Assembly: GCF_021155775.2 (NCBI RefSeq)
Contig: NC_060235.2
Location: 26,111,598 to 26,175,597, forward strand
Reading direction: 5' to 3'
DNA length: 64,000 nucleotides
Origin: Neodiprion pinetum
Taxonomy: Eukaryota; Arthropoda; Insecta; Hymenoptera; Diprionidae
Under the pieces are notes generated by a model. That model was not told the origin of the DNA. It was given only the letters and a program-made list of their open reading frames with translations, and did not search any database. Shown one piece after another: positions 52,765 to 64,000 of this stretch (positions within the stretch are counted from its first letter, which is position 1; each line of letters opens with the position of its first letter). Made by a program: the position numbers and the translations under genes.

Positions 52765-53125
52765 TTACGCTCGCCTTGTGCCCGGAATACAGCAGCGTTG
52801 AAAAGAAAACAGTAGGCGGCTGGAGGAGGGAGAAACACAAAGAGAGAGGCAGAAATCGTAATTTCCAAGTTCCGGGCAAACTGCAACTTTTCTCTGAGGC
52901 CTATTCGGTGAACGATTCGCCCTTATCGTAACGACTTAATTTTTCTTATTTTTTCTCGACTGTCAGTCGCTTGAGTCGGTCGACTGTTAATTTTACACTT
53001 TGTCCAGGGGAATTGAATTCTGCTTACACCGAGAGAATCGGGTGAAACTTAACAGGCTCAGCGACCGACTGCGCATAAGAAAAATAATTGAACTCTATTG
53101 GTCGACGAGATCGAACCCCGGCCAT

Positions 53126-53462
53126 TATTTCGTCTGCAAAGCAGGGGTGCCAACTTACTCAAAACGGGGCGTGAGTTCTCAAACTTCACCGATTCGAGCG
53201 GCGTATTTCAAATTATGTGGTTTGAATGACTCGTAGCAGTGATCAGTCGTCAGTCTGTTGGCAATAACAGTTTGCTTAGCCTAACCGAATCAATAGGTAA
53301 ACTATTTCAGATATTCTTAACCTAAAAAGATTCGCATAACCTACCTACGTAACCTCCACAAGCCGCGTCAGTTTGAAAATCCGCCAAGCTCGGTCATGCG
53401 CAATAGAATGCTCAATCTGCTAAGTTTCACCGCTTCTTCTCGGCATTATACTCATTTCACGG
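53126..53462 (-). repeat. Dispersed repeat family R2, copy B
   Basis: Reverse-complement partner of 31488-31835. At its end the minus strand reads 'gagtaagttggcacccctgc' and then 'ggggttcgatc', loosely recalling Pol III A and B boxes; copy A lacks the second motif. Confidence 0.75.
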
Positions 53463-56400
53463 CTCCGAGCGCGGATATAACTTTGACCTGAAAATGATAA
53501 TCCCACGTCCCAACGTTAATTGGGGGCTGCAGCCAGCTTCTGGTGACTCCCATTTTTTCTCTAATTAGTAACGCTCTTCACCGCGTTAAAATAAAATCCA
53601 ACACCTGTCTTATACCTGTTTTCTCGATTCGTCGCACAATTGTTGCAGCCGAAAACTGCACGAATAGCTCGTGAAATTCATTCCCGAGTAAAAATCGGAT
53701 CTGATCAACATTTGATTTTGGTGATCAATTTTGTTTGCAGACGAGAACAGCATTTTTGAGATCAGATTTGAGGAAATCAGCGTTACACCGTTGATTTCGT
53801 ATTACGTATTTCTGAGCAATTAACAAGCTTTTACGAAATAAGATTGATCCCAGGCGGCAAAAGACAATGCTGAAAATGCCTGCGCGGGTGATTTTCAATG
53901 GAACTAACGCCATGCGGTAACTTTTTCCGTTATTCTTCAGCGTCACCACCGCTTCAATGAAGCTCGTATACCCAAGTATATTCAAAGAGAAGTCACGAGC
54001 CTCTGAATCTTACGCTAAACCGGTTGTAACGCGTACCGGCCGACGAGTTATGCGTTTACGGTCTTCGCGTATATCCCTTACATTAAACATGGATTCTACG
54101 TACACGCCGACTGCGAACAGCATATTGCCGAGTTTTTTTAAAAACTCCAACTTCCTCCGACTACCGTACACACATATCGTGGATGCGAATCGTAATGTAG
54201 TCCGCGAGAAAGTTCCGCCGATCGTATAGTTGCGGAGTTAAATTAGACGTGGCCAATTTCCCAGGCTGCTGCGCGGATTCTTAGTTTCATCATTCTAAAC
54301 CGAAATGGTATTATGGAGGAATTCATTAGTACCTTACGCTTTTGGGTTCACGCAACTGTTTCAGATTAGGGCGATGTCGTGTATTCAATTAATGGAAAGA
54401 GGTGTCAACGTTACTTTTTTTCGAACAACAAATAATTCTCCCGAAGTGCTTCCCATGTGCTTCTCCCTCAAAAGCCAACGTTCCGAGACATTGTTCGAGC
54501 AAAATGAACAGAAGTATTGCCCTGATTTAAAACAGTCTAGAAATTACGTTCAGCAAAAACTGGTAGCCGACGAGCATTGTTCGCGCACGCGAGTCTCATG
54601 GATGGCGGTAAAAACCATCCTAGACACCATCGTCTAACATTCTCTCTCTCTGCACAGGTTTCAGAATAATGGGCGTTACGTGCGGTGCCTGATCCCACAC
54701 TTACGCCTATTTCTTTCCACGTCTTCGTCTCTCTTTCTTTTATGTTCTTTATTTTCCTCATATTCATTACTCAACTGGTTGTAATGAAGAAGTCACGCGT
54801 CCGTACGCGTCCACCTTGACGCACGAGGCACGGTGCATCTTTTTTGGGGTTTCATGCGACATATGGCTGCTAGTCTAACGGGACTTTGTGCCCTCACGTC
54901 ATACGGTGCACCTGTCCCAAGTAGGTACAAAGGGCTGAATGGGGGAGTCTTGGGCTTCCTACACGGAAGAAACGGATTTTATTTGCAGCAAGGTGAGATA
55001 TAACGGGCTGACTACATGACTGCGTGCCCTGTATAGACAGATTCGCAAAGAGAGTGCCCGGTTGTTTGATCCTATCTAACGATCGATTTCGCAAACTGCA
55101 CATGTAACGTTTGGAATTTAATCTGACGTTGAGAAAACTGTTCTGGAAATATAATATTACGCAAAGCTTGGACATCCGAAATCTACAAGTCCGACGATTT
55201 TTTAATCAGGACAAATAAAAGGCAAACGAAGATCGAAAAATTCAAACGATAAAGATGTGAAATTGAGATCATTTTTTACTCTCCTGTTCTCGAATGAATC
55301 CAGTGTAAAGATTTTGAGGAACCTGATATGTCGTTTTTCGTTTTAAAGATAACAAGATCCGTTCATTTTATACAGTTGCTGAATCGATTTCTTGGAAGTA
55401 TACATATTTAATATTACTTCATGAAAATTTTTACTCTCTTTCTATCAAATTCGTATCCAAGATTATTTTATAACTATAGCATAGTCATATGATTTTTCCT
55501 ATACGCGAAGAATGTTGAAAAATACAACTTAAAAAAGACTTTAACAAAGAATTTTCGACTATGGTATCAAATCAAATCAGACTTGAACGGCATGCCAAAA
55601 CGATACTGACGTTTCTATAATTTTTGAAGACTGAAAATACAATTCAATTCAAAATTCTCAGTCTTGGGTATCACTTTTTACTTTTTCTCATTTATAAGAC
55701 GTATACGACCGTCTAAATGATTAAACTAAATTCAAAAACGATAATGACTCTTTTTAGTTTCGTTCAAAATGGTGGACCGAACTCGACCTTCCAACATCCA
55801 TGAAATCAAATATGTTATTATTCACATTGAGAACGAAGCCAGTCCAACTGTCAAACCGTATTATATGGTAGTTATTTCCGAAAATTTTGTGCAGAAGCTG
55901 GAACAAGTATAAATCCTAACAAGTTATTTGAATGGGAAAAAGCAATGTAGTACATGAGTCACCTTTTTAATTAGGCAACAACTAAGGCGTATGCTCCAAT
56001 CCGTAAAAAAAAAAAAAAAAAATTGCCCCGATCTGAAACAGCCCAATGTATGCAAACCCAATTAATCCTTCAAGAACTTCGTTCCATTTAAACTTCGTGG
56101 CCAACTTTTAGGAAAATTTCAATAATGTAACAATGTCCTTTCGAGCTGCATCGAATGCGGCACACAATGCAGACACGGCGTGTAATCCGTGTCGTTGGTT
56201 TTAAACGGGGGGAGCGAAACCGACACAGAAACCCGACATGTCGGCGATGCTTTCGAAAGTTATCCACGAGCTGGTAGCAAGAAAAATTTAGTCTTCGACT
56301 TGCCGAGCTTAGATACCTGCATCCACAGCTTGTACGATTAGCCGCCCGTAACGTTCACACGTTCGTCAGATTTGGGCCCGACGCCGCGACGGTCCCAGCC

Positions 56401-58652
56401 TCGATTAGTGCGTGACTCTGCGTACTCGAAGCCGATCCGAAACCCGATGCACGAGGAGGATTTCGGTACGCTTTCTCCCGGTCATTTCTTCCGCGCCTTC
56501 TCGTTGATCCTCATTCTCGTTTCCTCACCATATTTAACGATCGAATCCGGCCCAGATATCTCGACGAGTGCGAGCTGCTCGTGAGCTCCACGCTTTTATG
56601 GATTGTACATTACGCACCGGCTATATGCCGTTTTAATTATTGCCCAACTGCTCGACGGACAGTCGCGATTAGGGCATGGCGCCAACTCGATATGGAGATT
56701 ATATTGAACCGATCTTTGTACGCATACTTTGTAATCCTGCCGGAGGGCGAAAAGGAACGACTTGTTTCTGGACGGCAACTCAGGCGCGATGATACCTATC
56801 ACGAAAATGAGAACAATCTTACTACCGTATGCCGGACGAATGTTCTTTGCTTTGTTTTTTGGCATTGTAAAATACTCTACGTTTTGCAAAAAAGTATGAA
56901 ATTCCGTCCGTTCTTATCATTTTACTAATCTTATGATGTCTTTTTCGAAAATTTTGGGATTCACATTTCGATTACAAATTTTTTTTGTGTGTGAAAAAAT
57001 TACCGATTAATCATTTTTAGAGGATCGCGGATATTGGCAAGATAAAATTATAACGTTTTCATGCGGAATAATATCTTGTAGGAAATAAAAATAGTCTAAT
57101 TCCTAAACCTGACTCAATTTCCATGAAAAATTAAAGCATAAACAAAATGGATGATTACTTATCGAAAGATTCGAAATTTGTTCAAACAATTTACCGATGA
57201 GTATTTTTTTTTTCAGGTTTGCGATCAAAAATCTAAGACATATTTAGCACTAAGATTGTCATTAAAAAAATCCCTAACGCCATTTTTCAAGTTCTTAATA
57301 TTGACGCAAGAATTAATCAGATATTTCGAAAATATTTCTGATGCAATATTCTACCATCTACAAATTCACCGTTTCTTATTTCCGTCTTGTAAATGACGGC
57401 AAAGATACTTGACCACATCTTTCTTTTTTATATTGTTCCCATTTTGGCTAATTTAATTAAAGCGCCTTCGGTGCCAATTTCGGCATAATTACCATGAATG
57501 AACTCTCCATTCGCGAGCCTTCTTCCCGTGAGAATTTCGCCCGTGGCGTTCGATGATTAAGCGCCTTTTTCTAACAGCGGTGACAAGTAGAAAAGAGATT
57601 TAAAAGGGTCAACGTCTCAATTCCGTTGCGCAATGGTCCCTTGGCTGCAGGCGTCGGAGGGATTTGAATTGTTAATCGAAGGTATCCTGCGGGAGAAATC
57701 CCGAGAATAAGTTCGCGACGACTTGGACTATATATTTGGACTGAATTCAGGCTTAAACTACTAATAAATGTAAATATATCTTCACGTGGCTTAGGAGCGC
57801 AACTGAAATTTGATTTACCAATGTGAAGGTCAGGGAATTTTTGCTTTCTAGTGATTTTGAAATTTCTCAAGTGAAACAATTACGTATACGTTTGTTAAAA
57901 TATGCATATTTTTATCAAATAAATTTTTTCACTCTCAATCGACGGTAACGCATCGAAAAAAGCAAAAGAAAATGGAGAATTTTTTCAAGACGTAACGTGT
58001 TAAATAACCGGTAAGCGCGAGTCGACGCGTTACTCAATTCTCGCGATATATGAAAAAGGCTGATCCATTTGGCGGGTCAACGCCGCTTGCGACTCAGCTG
58101 GTCGGACGAGTCGCGAATATTCGAATAAAAATGCAAGGTTGTCGGCAGATCCAGCTACCCGATCGCTGGGCCTGATTACGCGTCTTTTGCGGAGTAATTC
58201 TGGCTGAATTTTTATATTTACTTTACCCCCTCGCCGTCGGTGATATCCTCCCCTCCTCCCCGCCACTCCTCGACTAGTTCCTTAATCTCGGATCTGCAAG
58301 TTTGACCCGGCAAGCGGGACTTCCGCGTCCAGCGGAAATATTTGTCCTACCGCAAAGTGCTCTCGCAAATAACGCCGCGAGAATTTCCGTTGCTTTGGGC
58401 CCGAAACTTCGGGGGAATCGGACCCCGTGAAAAATCTCACGTAATCCTAAATTTAACCAGGGCCCAGGATTTTCTTGAAAGGAGTCTCACCGTTTCGGAT
58501 AAAACCCGGACCACCACCTGGAGCCGACGACTGGGCCTTGGGCCCACTTTCGCCCCTCTTAGGTCCCGGTATTTTATTTGCCCGAATCCTGTCCGCTGCT
58601 GGTTCATCTCGTGAGAGACTGCGGGGCAGGTCGGGGATCCGGAATGCCGATG

Positions 58653-58667
58653 AGAAAGAGAGAGAGA

Positions 58668-58698
<31 letters not shown>

Positions 58699-58699
58699 G
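58653..58699 (+). repeat. (GA)n microsatellite
   Basis: GA repeat with one GGG interruption, inside a CpG-rich patch (58.0-58.9 kb). Confidence 0.92.
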
Positions 58700-60445
58700 A
58701 CAGGGGCAATTTTTTTGGGCCGGTTTAGATTTGGGCCGCAGTTAAAGACGGGGGCATAAGGGTGCGCTACGGGGGCGGCTGTTTTCTCGGTCAGGTAAAA
58801 ACGGATAAAAAGGATTACGCTGGCATTCCCAGACGCCACCCTTGTATCGCTGGCCGATCGGCCTTCGCCCCGCTGCAGGATTTAAAAAAAATTTCAACAC
58901 CCACAATTTTTCAAATGCTTGAATTGGATATAAAACCGCCATTGTTAACTTGTATAAATTCTGTAAAAACGTAGACGTAATACGAATGCAGGAAAAATAG
59001 TTACAAGAATACCGAACGGAACACACGACGTGTAAATAATGACGAGGAAGAAAAGAAAAGAAATATACACGCAGCGTGGAAGAAAAAAACCAACTTGTCA
59101 CATTAAGAAACTTGTTCGCATTAATGATTTACCGCGAAGATATAAGAGCCGTTGAAGCCAGTCATACCTTGAGGGCACATGTCTGAATTGGCCTGTTTTG
59201 ACGGTTTTTTACGGACCGTAACTTCGGATTTAGGCACTCGATATACAAGCAGCTGTAGATGAGAAAGTGTACCGATTGCCTTATTTGTTAAAAATTTCAA
59301 GCCTCGAAAACGTCAGTATTAATTTGGATTTTTCGAAAATACACTCCTCTATTTTCTAAGATCCTATAAAGTTGTTTGAAAATCGGCTATTATCTCTTGT
59401 CAAAATATTAACCGATCGAAATTCGCGGAAAAAATGTTAAATAAAATTAGCAATGTTGACACAACGAGGCATAAATATTCCCCTGAATAACTCGAGTCAG
59501 GATTCAGACCGCCGTTATTCATTTCGCCGTCTGAAATCTGTTTCTAGACACTTTCACGTTCCACATTTTTAACGTTATCTGAGCATAAGCTGTTTTCGTA
59601 AAAGCTCTGCTTCCGCCTTGGGTGGTCGTTGGGTCGGTTAGTGGGTTCAATAATTGCGCGATATGGTCGCACATATGCGGGTGAGAATGTGGGTCAGTTC
59701 GTTTTCACCCACGATAAGTACTTGCATTTATGCATTCTGTACTGTACGCGTTGCGCAAGCTTATTACGTAACAATATTTCTGAGAAATGTCTTACGATTT
59801 CATGAAATTTTCATATCCTTTAATTATTCAGTAGAACACCTAGGGTATAACAAAATGTGTAGATCCTTTAACACAACGTAAGCGCGTGATTCGAAAAAAT
59901 ACGTACTAACGCATTTATTCAAATGAAATAAACAGACTTTTTATCAATATTCTACTATAACGAATGAAAAATCATTTTCTTATATTTATTTCGAATAACC
60001 TCAATGATATTGCATCATGCAATTCGACCTGAGAAAATGAAGTGAAACGGATTTAGCGAAAAATGTGTGTGTCTTATCGGAATGCCGGTATTTCTATCAC
60101 CAAATTTCCGCACAAACTGATTCCGCTTAATCTGATAATTGAAGAAAGTTGACAAGCGTCAAAAGGACTTTTCAGACAGGATATAAAGAAAACGTTCGAA
60201 TAAAACACCAAGCACCCGTTTTCTATGTTACCCGCATCTGTCCTTTGAGAGATATCTGCTTATACTCGACCTAGTAGATTCAGCTAGAGACGTATCGAAC
60301 AGATTTTCTGAGAGCCTGCAAGTAGGAGCATTATACCGTGCTTCGAGACCCGAAAGTGACTCGAGGCACAGATTGAAATAGGAATGGTATTCACCCAGTC
60401 GTGATGAGCCGAAACCAAAATAAGTATTCACAGTGTCAAGTATAC

Positions 60446-60469
60446 ATATATATATATATATATATATAT
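60446..60469 (+). repeat. (TA)n microsatellite
   Basis: Twelve TA units. Confidence 0.95.
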
Positions 60470-60506
60470 TCAACAGGCGGATGTACAGGAATAAAACAAA
60501 CACTCG

Positions 60507-60886
60507 TTGGATTAGATATCGATGCCTCATTTCAAATCGCGTCGAAACGGTAAAAAAAAAGTGTACATAGATTTGTTCAATTTCACTCTATAGTATGTAG
60601 CTCATTTCATTCGGTATACTATTTTCTACAAAGTCACTGAAACATATTTTCGATTTTTTCTCAGTATTCAATTCAACATCGCCACTTATTAATCATAATC
60701 CACATCGGTGCGACGTTGTAAAATTCAATATTTAACCATGCCGAATTGATGAGCAGAAAGTGTTCGAACGAATTGTACAAATTAGTCTACTGAAGGAAAT
60801 AAGCCGTGGTAGAATAAAATTGAACAAATCTACAATATTTTTTAAAACAATTTTCAAGTGGTTTAAAATGAAATACCTATCGATAT
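60507..60886. mobile_element. Foldback element of repeat family R3
   Basis: The left arm, 60507-60590 ('gttggattagatatcgatgc' to 'agatttgttcaatttcactc'), is repeated in inverted form at 60808-60886. The copies at 48024-48104 and 41500-41562 represent single arms of the same family. The non-coding interior and arm layout suggest a MITE of unknown superfamily. Confidence 0.55.
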
Positions 60887-61071
60887 AACAACTACAAGCT
60901 TCTGTTTACAATTCTAGTACGTTCTATGTTTGCGTTTTTAAAGATGTCTTCACGATTTACCACCACAATAATTTAATAAATCCTCAACGCGCGGTTATAT
61001 CTTTATAAAATGAGAAAAAGGTGTTGATTTTTGGCTCGCGATCGGCAACCTCCTTACGATGGGTATAACAC

Positions 61072-61087
61072 GCGCTAGGTGGCGCCC
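61072..61087 (+). promoter_or_regulatory. CTCF-like site
   Basis: GCGCTAGGTGGCGCCC matches the AGGTGGCGC core reported for insect CTCF sites better than any other place I noticed in the window. Boundary function is inferred. Confidence 0.4.
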
Positions 61088-61103
61088 CTCTCATTATCCG
61101 GAG

Positions 61104-61144
61104 AAAGACGGGCCCGCTTGATCGCGGGCCCGCGACGTCTTTCA
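61104..61144. repeat. Very stable GC hairpin
   Basis: AAAGACG+GGCCCGC (61104-61117) pairs with GCGGGCC (61124-61130) and, after a short CGCGA bulge, CGTCTTT, around a TTGATC loop. It sits in a CpG-rich patch 1 kb upstream of the signal-peptide exon. Confidence 0.75.
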
Positions 61145-61205
61145 CCTGTAGCATCGCGAGACGCGCGCGGCGATGGCACAGGTATATACGAGGCGATAGA
61201 GGGGC

Positions 61206-61228
61206 GGGGGGGGGGGGGGGGGGGGGGG
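61206..61228 (+). repeat. Poly-G run (23 G)
   Basis: Longest G homopolymer in the window, preceded by GGGGC. Strong G-quadruplex potential. Confidence 0.95.
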
Positions 61229-62147
61229 AAGGGGCCCGACAGTAGGTCACTGGGACATGCCTCGAAGCTGCACTTCGCGCCTCTTCGCCGTTCAGTCACT
61301 TCCCGGCGGTCAAGAAAGCCACTTTGGGCCTTAGTCCCCTTCTGGGCCCTGAATCAACACGCGCGCTTGACTCGATGAACGCTAAAAATTAGTGATACGT
61401 ATCTATCAAAAGTGCAAGTATCGTGTTCAAAATACAGTAAACTTCATTGTCTTATGTAAATTAACAAGACACGCACGTTAATACAGTTCAGTGAAAAAAC
61501 AAAAAAAAAAAAATCTATATACAAATAAATAAAACAATCAGCACGAATATCTCGTCTAATTTTTTTGTTTTTCTTTTTTTTTTTTGTTTTGGTTTTTGTT
61601 TTGGTCTTTTGTATTTTGGAATAATTTTAACCGGCTTCCTTCCGCCACCCCTTTTCCTTCTCTGTAACCCCCGCATCGCAGTGAGTGGACACATTGACTG
61701 CACGCACAGACGACGGACTACGGACGAAGATACGTTCGACTTAGGACGGAAGTTCGTTTCCAAGTGGACCATATTTATCCAGACAGTTTGTGAAAATTAC
61801 TCTCATTATTCGCTCGTCACTCGTCATTTCCATCGTTCAAATATCACCCAACGCTGTTCAGATTAATTAATTCGGGAATTCCGAAGCGTTTAAAAAATAC
61901 CGTTTTACGAAGAACTCATACGCAGAGGAACGGACGATTTTTGATACGTACTTTCGAATTGATAAATCGTTGATGTCAACGCATCGCAAGTCTCTCGGCG
62001 ATCTGTTTCACCTCAAGTTTGCCGAATGAAAAACACGAATGCATGAACGAATCGTTGATTGATTTTAGTTAATATTCAAAACCTTTTACCAAGCCAACCG
62101 TAACGACTCAATTTTTTAAGTTTTTATCATTTATTTTCTCGTTATAG
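61229..62147 (+). promoter_or_regulatory. Likely upstream or 5' UTR region of the gene starting at 62163
   Basis: CpG-rich sequence to 61.38 kb, then AT-rich. A GTGAGT at 61681 could be the donor of an untranslated exon joined to the acceptor at 62147. No TATA box is recognised, and the assignment depends on the exon at 62148-62228 being real. Confidence 0.3.
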
Positions 62148-62228
62148 ACAGACGTGTACACGATGGACAGGACGCGGCGGTCCATACGGAAGACAGCGCT
62201 GTCTCTTCTTCTGCCACTTCTGTTTGCT
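62148..62228 (+). CDS. First coding exon of a secreted or membrane protein (signal peptide), gene runs off the window
   Basis: Coding part 62163-62228. The ATG has an ideal context (ACACGATGG). Twenty-two codons give a basic start MDRTRRSIRK followed by a hydrophobic run ALSLLLPLLFA, a classic signal peptide, and the frame ends on a codon boundary at a perfect GTAAGT donor (62229). A pyrimidine-rich acceptor (ttattttctcgttatag) lies 15 bases before the ATG, so the exon probably also carries the end of a spliced 5' UTR. The rest of the protein is not visible, so the gene cannot be named. Confidence 0.6.
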
Positions 62229-64000
62229 GTAAGTATGATGACTTGAAAATAAGACCGTCCCGCGGGGCCCTTTTCCTCCGGGACTTGCCGCCTCTTTGCC
62301 GTAATATCCGACTTCGTTACCTAGCCGCGATTAAAATTCGTACCCCGATGCCCGCCGTACGTCGCCTCCACTCGACGCAGCGAAGATTGTAGGTCAGACC
62401 GCCACGCCGGACGCAGCAGCGCCCTCCTTCGGCTTTGCTCTATGCACTTTCCAGTCGGGGCCTGATTCCAGGCTTTGCCCGGCACGGACGGAACCGTCCG
62501 AATGAATGAGAACCCGCGCTTTGACGTGGGGACTAGTCGAACTTGCGATCCCGGCGACGATCGCGCGTTTCTCGATCACCGGTGTAGCTTTCTTTCCCGA
62601 GAAATTTACGCCGGTTCTGACTTGGCTTTGCTTTATCCGGATAATCACGCCTTGTTCATCGCCCTGATGATCGACGAAGAATCTCGCTCACTAGTTCGCT
62701 CTTCTCGCCGTTCAGGCAATTTTCATCGAATCTTCGTAACTTCTCGCTTCGACTACCTCGTGTCATACGATACTTTTTTACTTGAAGATCGCTATGCAAG
62801 TTCCGAAAGCTTGGATCCCTTGAAGGCGGAAAGTTATCGGGAGTCTGAGTTCTTTGTGTCAATTTTTCGAGTCTCTTTAATTGGCCATGCATTTTTCTCG
62901 TAACATTTTTATCGCTTCTTTTAGTCTATAGACATGGTTCTGGCTTTGTTTCAAATGTTTTTTCAGACATGACACGAGTTTATATATTTATATGTCGCAA
63001 CAGTTTTCGGTTATCCTGTACTTTAAGATAACGATAACTTGAACGCAAGAATAATATGCAACATACGAGATTAGAAAAATTTACTGGTCGGAAAAATATC
63101 TTTAACCACTTTCAATTGAACTTTACGCTAGATTCCTGTGTGGGTTAGACTCAAAATCGATTATACATTTCTGACATAACGTAGAAATTGAATTAAAGGA
63201 TTAAATTGGAAGGTAATGACGAAAAGTAAAACTGCAAAAAGTTCCAGAGACATTCAAACATTCGTGTGATAAGAATCGGGTTCAATATGTTCCACTGGAG
63301 GAATTTGAAAAAAATACGGCGTTTTCCAAGGCACAGAGAAAATTGTTTTAGTAACTTGACAACTCTCGAGCATTACACAGAAAGTCATACGTAAGATGTC
63401 ATAAAATGTAAACATTCTCTGAAAATCGTGATACTATACTTAGAATAATTTTTAAATAAACGGTTTCAATTCTTTTTTTTTGTTCTTACTAAGAGAATTA
63501 CCAAATCGGCTGATAATGTCATGCGAGAAAATTATTCAGGAGAATTCCTACACGGTCCATTAGGCGATTTGGATTTGATTTAAGCCGATAGTGTTTCGGA
63601 GTCAAGTCACGCGCTGAGATCCTGCGAGTGTCGAGTTTGCCGGAGGGTTTGAGTTTCTCTCCTCGAGGCGAAGGGACTTCGGGAAACTTTTTTCGCGTCC
63701 CCGAGCGATTATGAAAATTGGAAAACAACAGATGCTTTTCGAGAATCGTTTTCCCGGAACATCGCAAGAAGAGCGGAAAAAGAAAGAAACACCTGTAGCC
63801 CCGATTCTTTTCGCTCTTTCACCTTTTTCTGGCCGATGGAGATATTCTTCAAGTTTTTTCTCACATTCGAGTCACAGCTGGTCTCCACCTCACATTTTCT
63901 TCCGATCCTAATCTCCGGCTTCCGGGCAACAAGGTGGGATTCGGAAAACCGTTTTTAAAAAGAACCCGCTGGTAGTTCAGTCACTCAGTCATCTATCTCA
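62229..64000 (+). other. Probable first coding intron of the signal-peptide gene
   Basis: CpG-rich near the donor, then mixed. A 142-codon frame at 62475-62903 is the second-longest in the window but has no recognisable motif and no splice acceptor that extends the signal peptide into it. I treat it as chance. Nothing else is supported to the window end. Confidence 0.45.

Larger units (their letters stand above)
52244..58652. other. Gene-poor stretch
   Basis: Outside R2 copy B and the CT tract I see no supported feature. CpG-richer patches at 52.6-53.2, 54.0-54.8 and 56.1-56.8 kb carry open frames up to 115 codons. The longest, at 54305-54637 and 56581-56928, show no family motif or splice context. 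They could be exons I do not recognise. Confidence 0.5.
58700..61071. other. Gene-poor stretch with R3 foldback
   Basis: Contains the 12-bp palindrome GGCCGATCGGCC near 58850, the TA microsatellite at 60446-60469 and the R3 foldback. No gene recognised. Confidence 0.55.

Noticed and set aside
53100..53170. tRNA-like 'ctgctttgcag ... ggggttcgatc' on the minus strand
   Set aside because: The T-stem does not pair and no acceptor stem is present. The segment is the edge of dispersed repeat R2.
60320..60370. Sequence 'taggagcattataccgtgct' resembling mature miR-276
   Set aside because: Several mismatches to the miRNA and no matching 5' arm to form the hairpin.
62475..62903. A 142-codon plus-strand frame, longest plus-strand frame without repeats after CCT5 exon 7's frame
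   Set aside because: It lies in CpG-rich DNA where stop codons are rare, has no recognisable motif, and no acceptor joins it to the preceding signal-peptide exon.

Overview
This is eukaryotic nuclear DNA, almost certainly from an insect and probably from a hymenopteran. That placement is inferred from the intron structure, the AT-rich background broken by CpG-rich patches, a piggyBac-type non-autonomous element, and a diverged 'aagatggcgg' repeat family of a kind I associate with Hymenoptera. I could not confirm the species.

The gene-bearing part is the first 21 kb. Positions 1-7501 (+) hold nearly the whole gene for CCT5, the epsilon subunit of the TCP-1/CCT chaperonin. Only about the first eight residues are missing, cut off by the window edge. 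Intron 1 of CCT5 is full of repeats. Introns 4 and 6 each carry a copy of what I read as an H/ACA-type snoRNA. Both copies have the same guide sequences, which fit the universal 18S rRNA stretch GUCUGGUUAAUUCC. CCT5 is convergent with a minus-strand gene at 9264-20684 that encodes an NT5DC2/NT5DC3-type HAD 5'-nucleotidase-domain protein of 518 aa. Its first coding exon, a mitochondrial-type presequence, lies 6.9 kb from the second exon in the CpG-rich patch at 20.5-21.0 kb, which should also be its promoter.

From about 21.1 to 62.1 kb I find no recognisable gene. The stretch looks like a large intergenic or regulatory region. It holds a complete 569-bp piggyBac MITE with TTAA target duplication (27237-27805), several families of old dispersed repeats, a 0.5-0.6 kb inverted duplication (49.7-52.2 kb), microsatellites, poly-G runs, CTCF-like and DRE-like sites, and a small GC island with a TATA box at 34.1 kb. 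A group of minus-strand open segments at 22.0-24.1 kb, one ending in a perfect GTAAGT donor, might be exons or exon remnants; I cannot identify them.

At 62148-62228 (+) a short exon opens with a strong start context, encodes a signal peptide and ends in GTAAGT. It is probably the first coding exon of a secreted or membrane protein gene that continues beyond the window. The CpG-rich, hairpin-bearing stretch at 61.0-61.4 kb may be part of its promoter.
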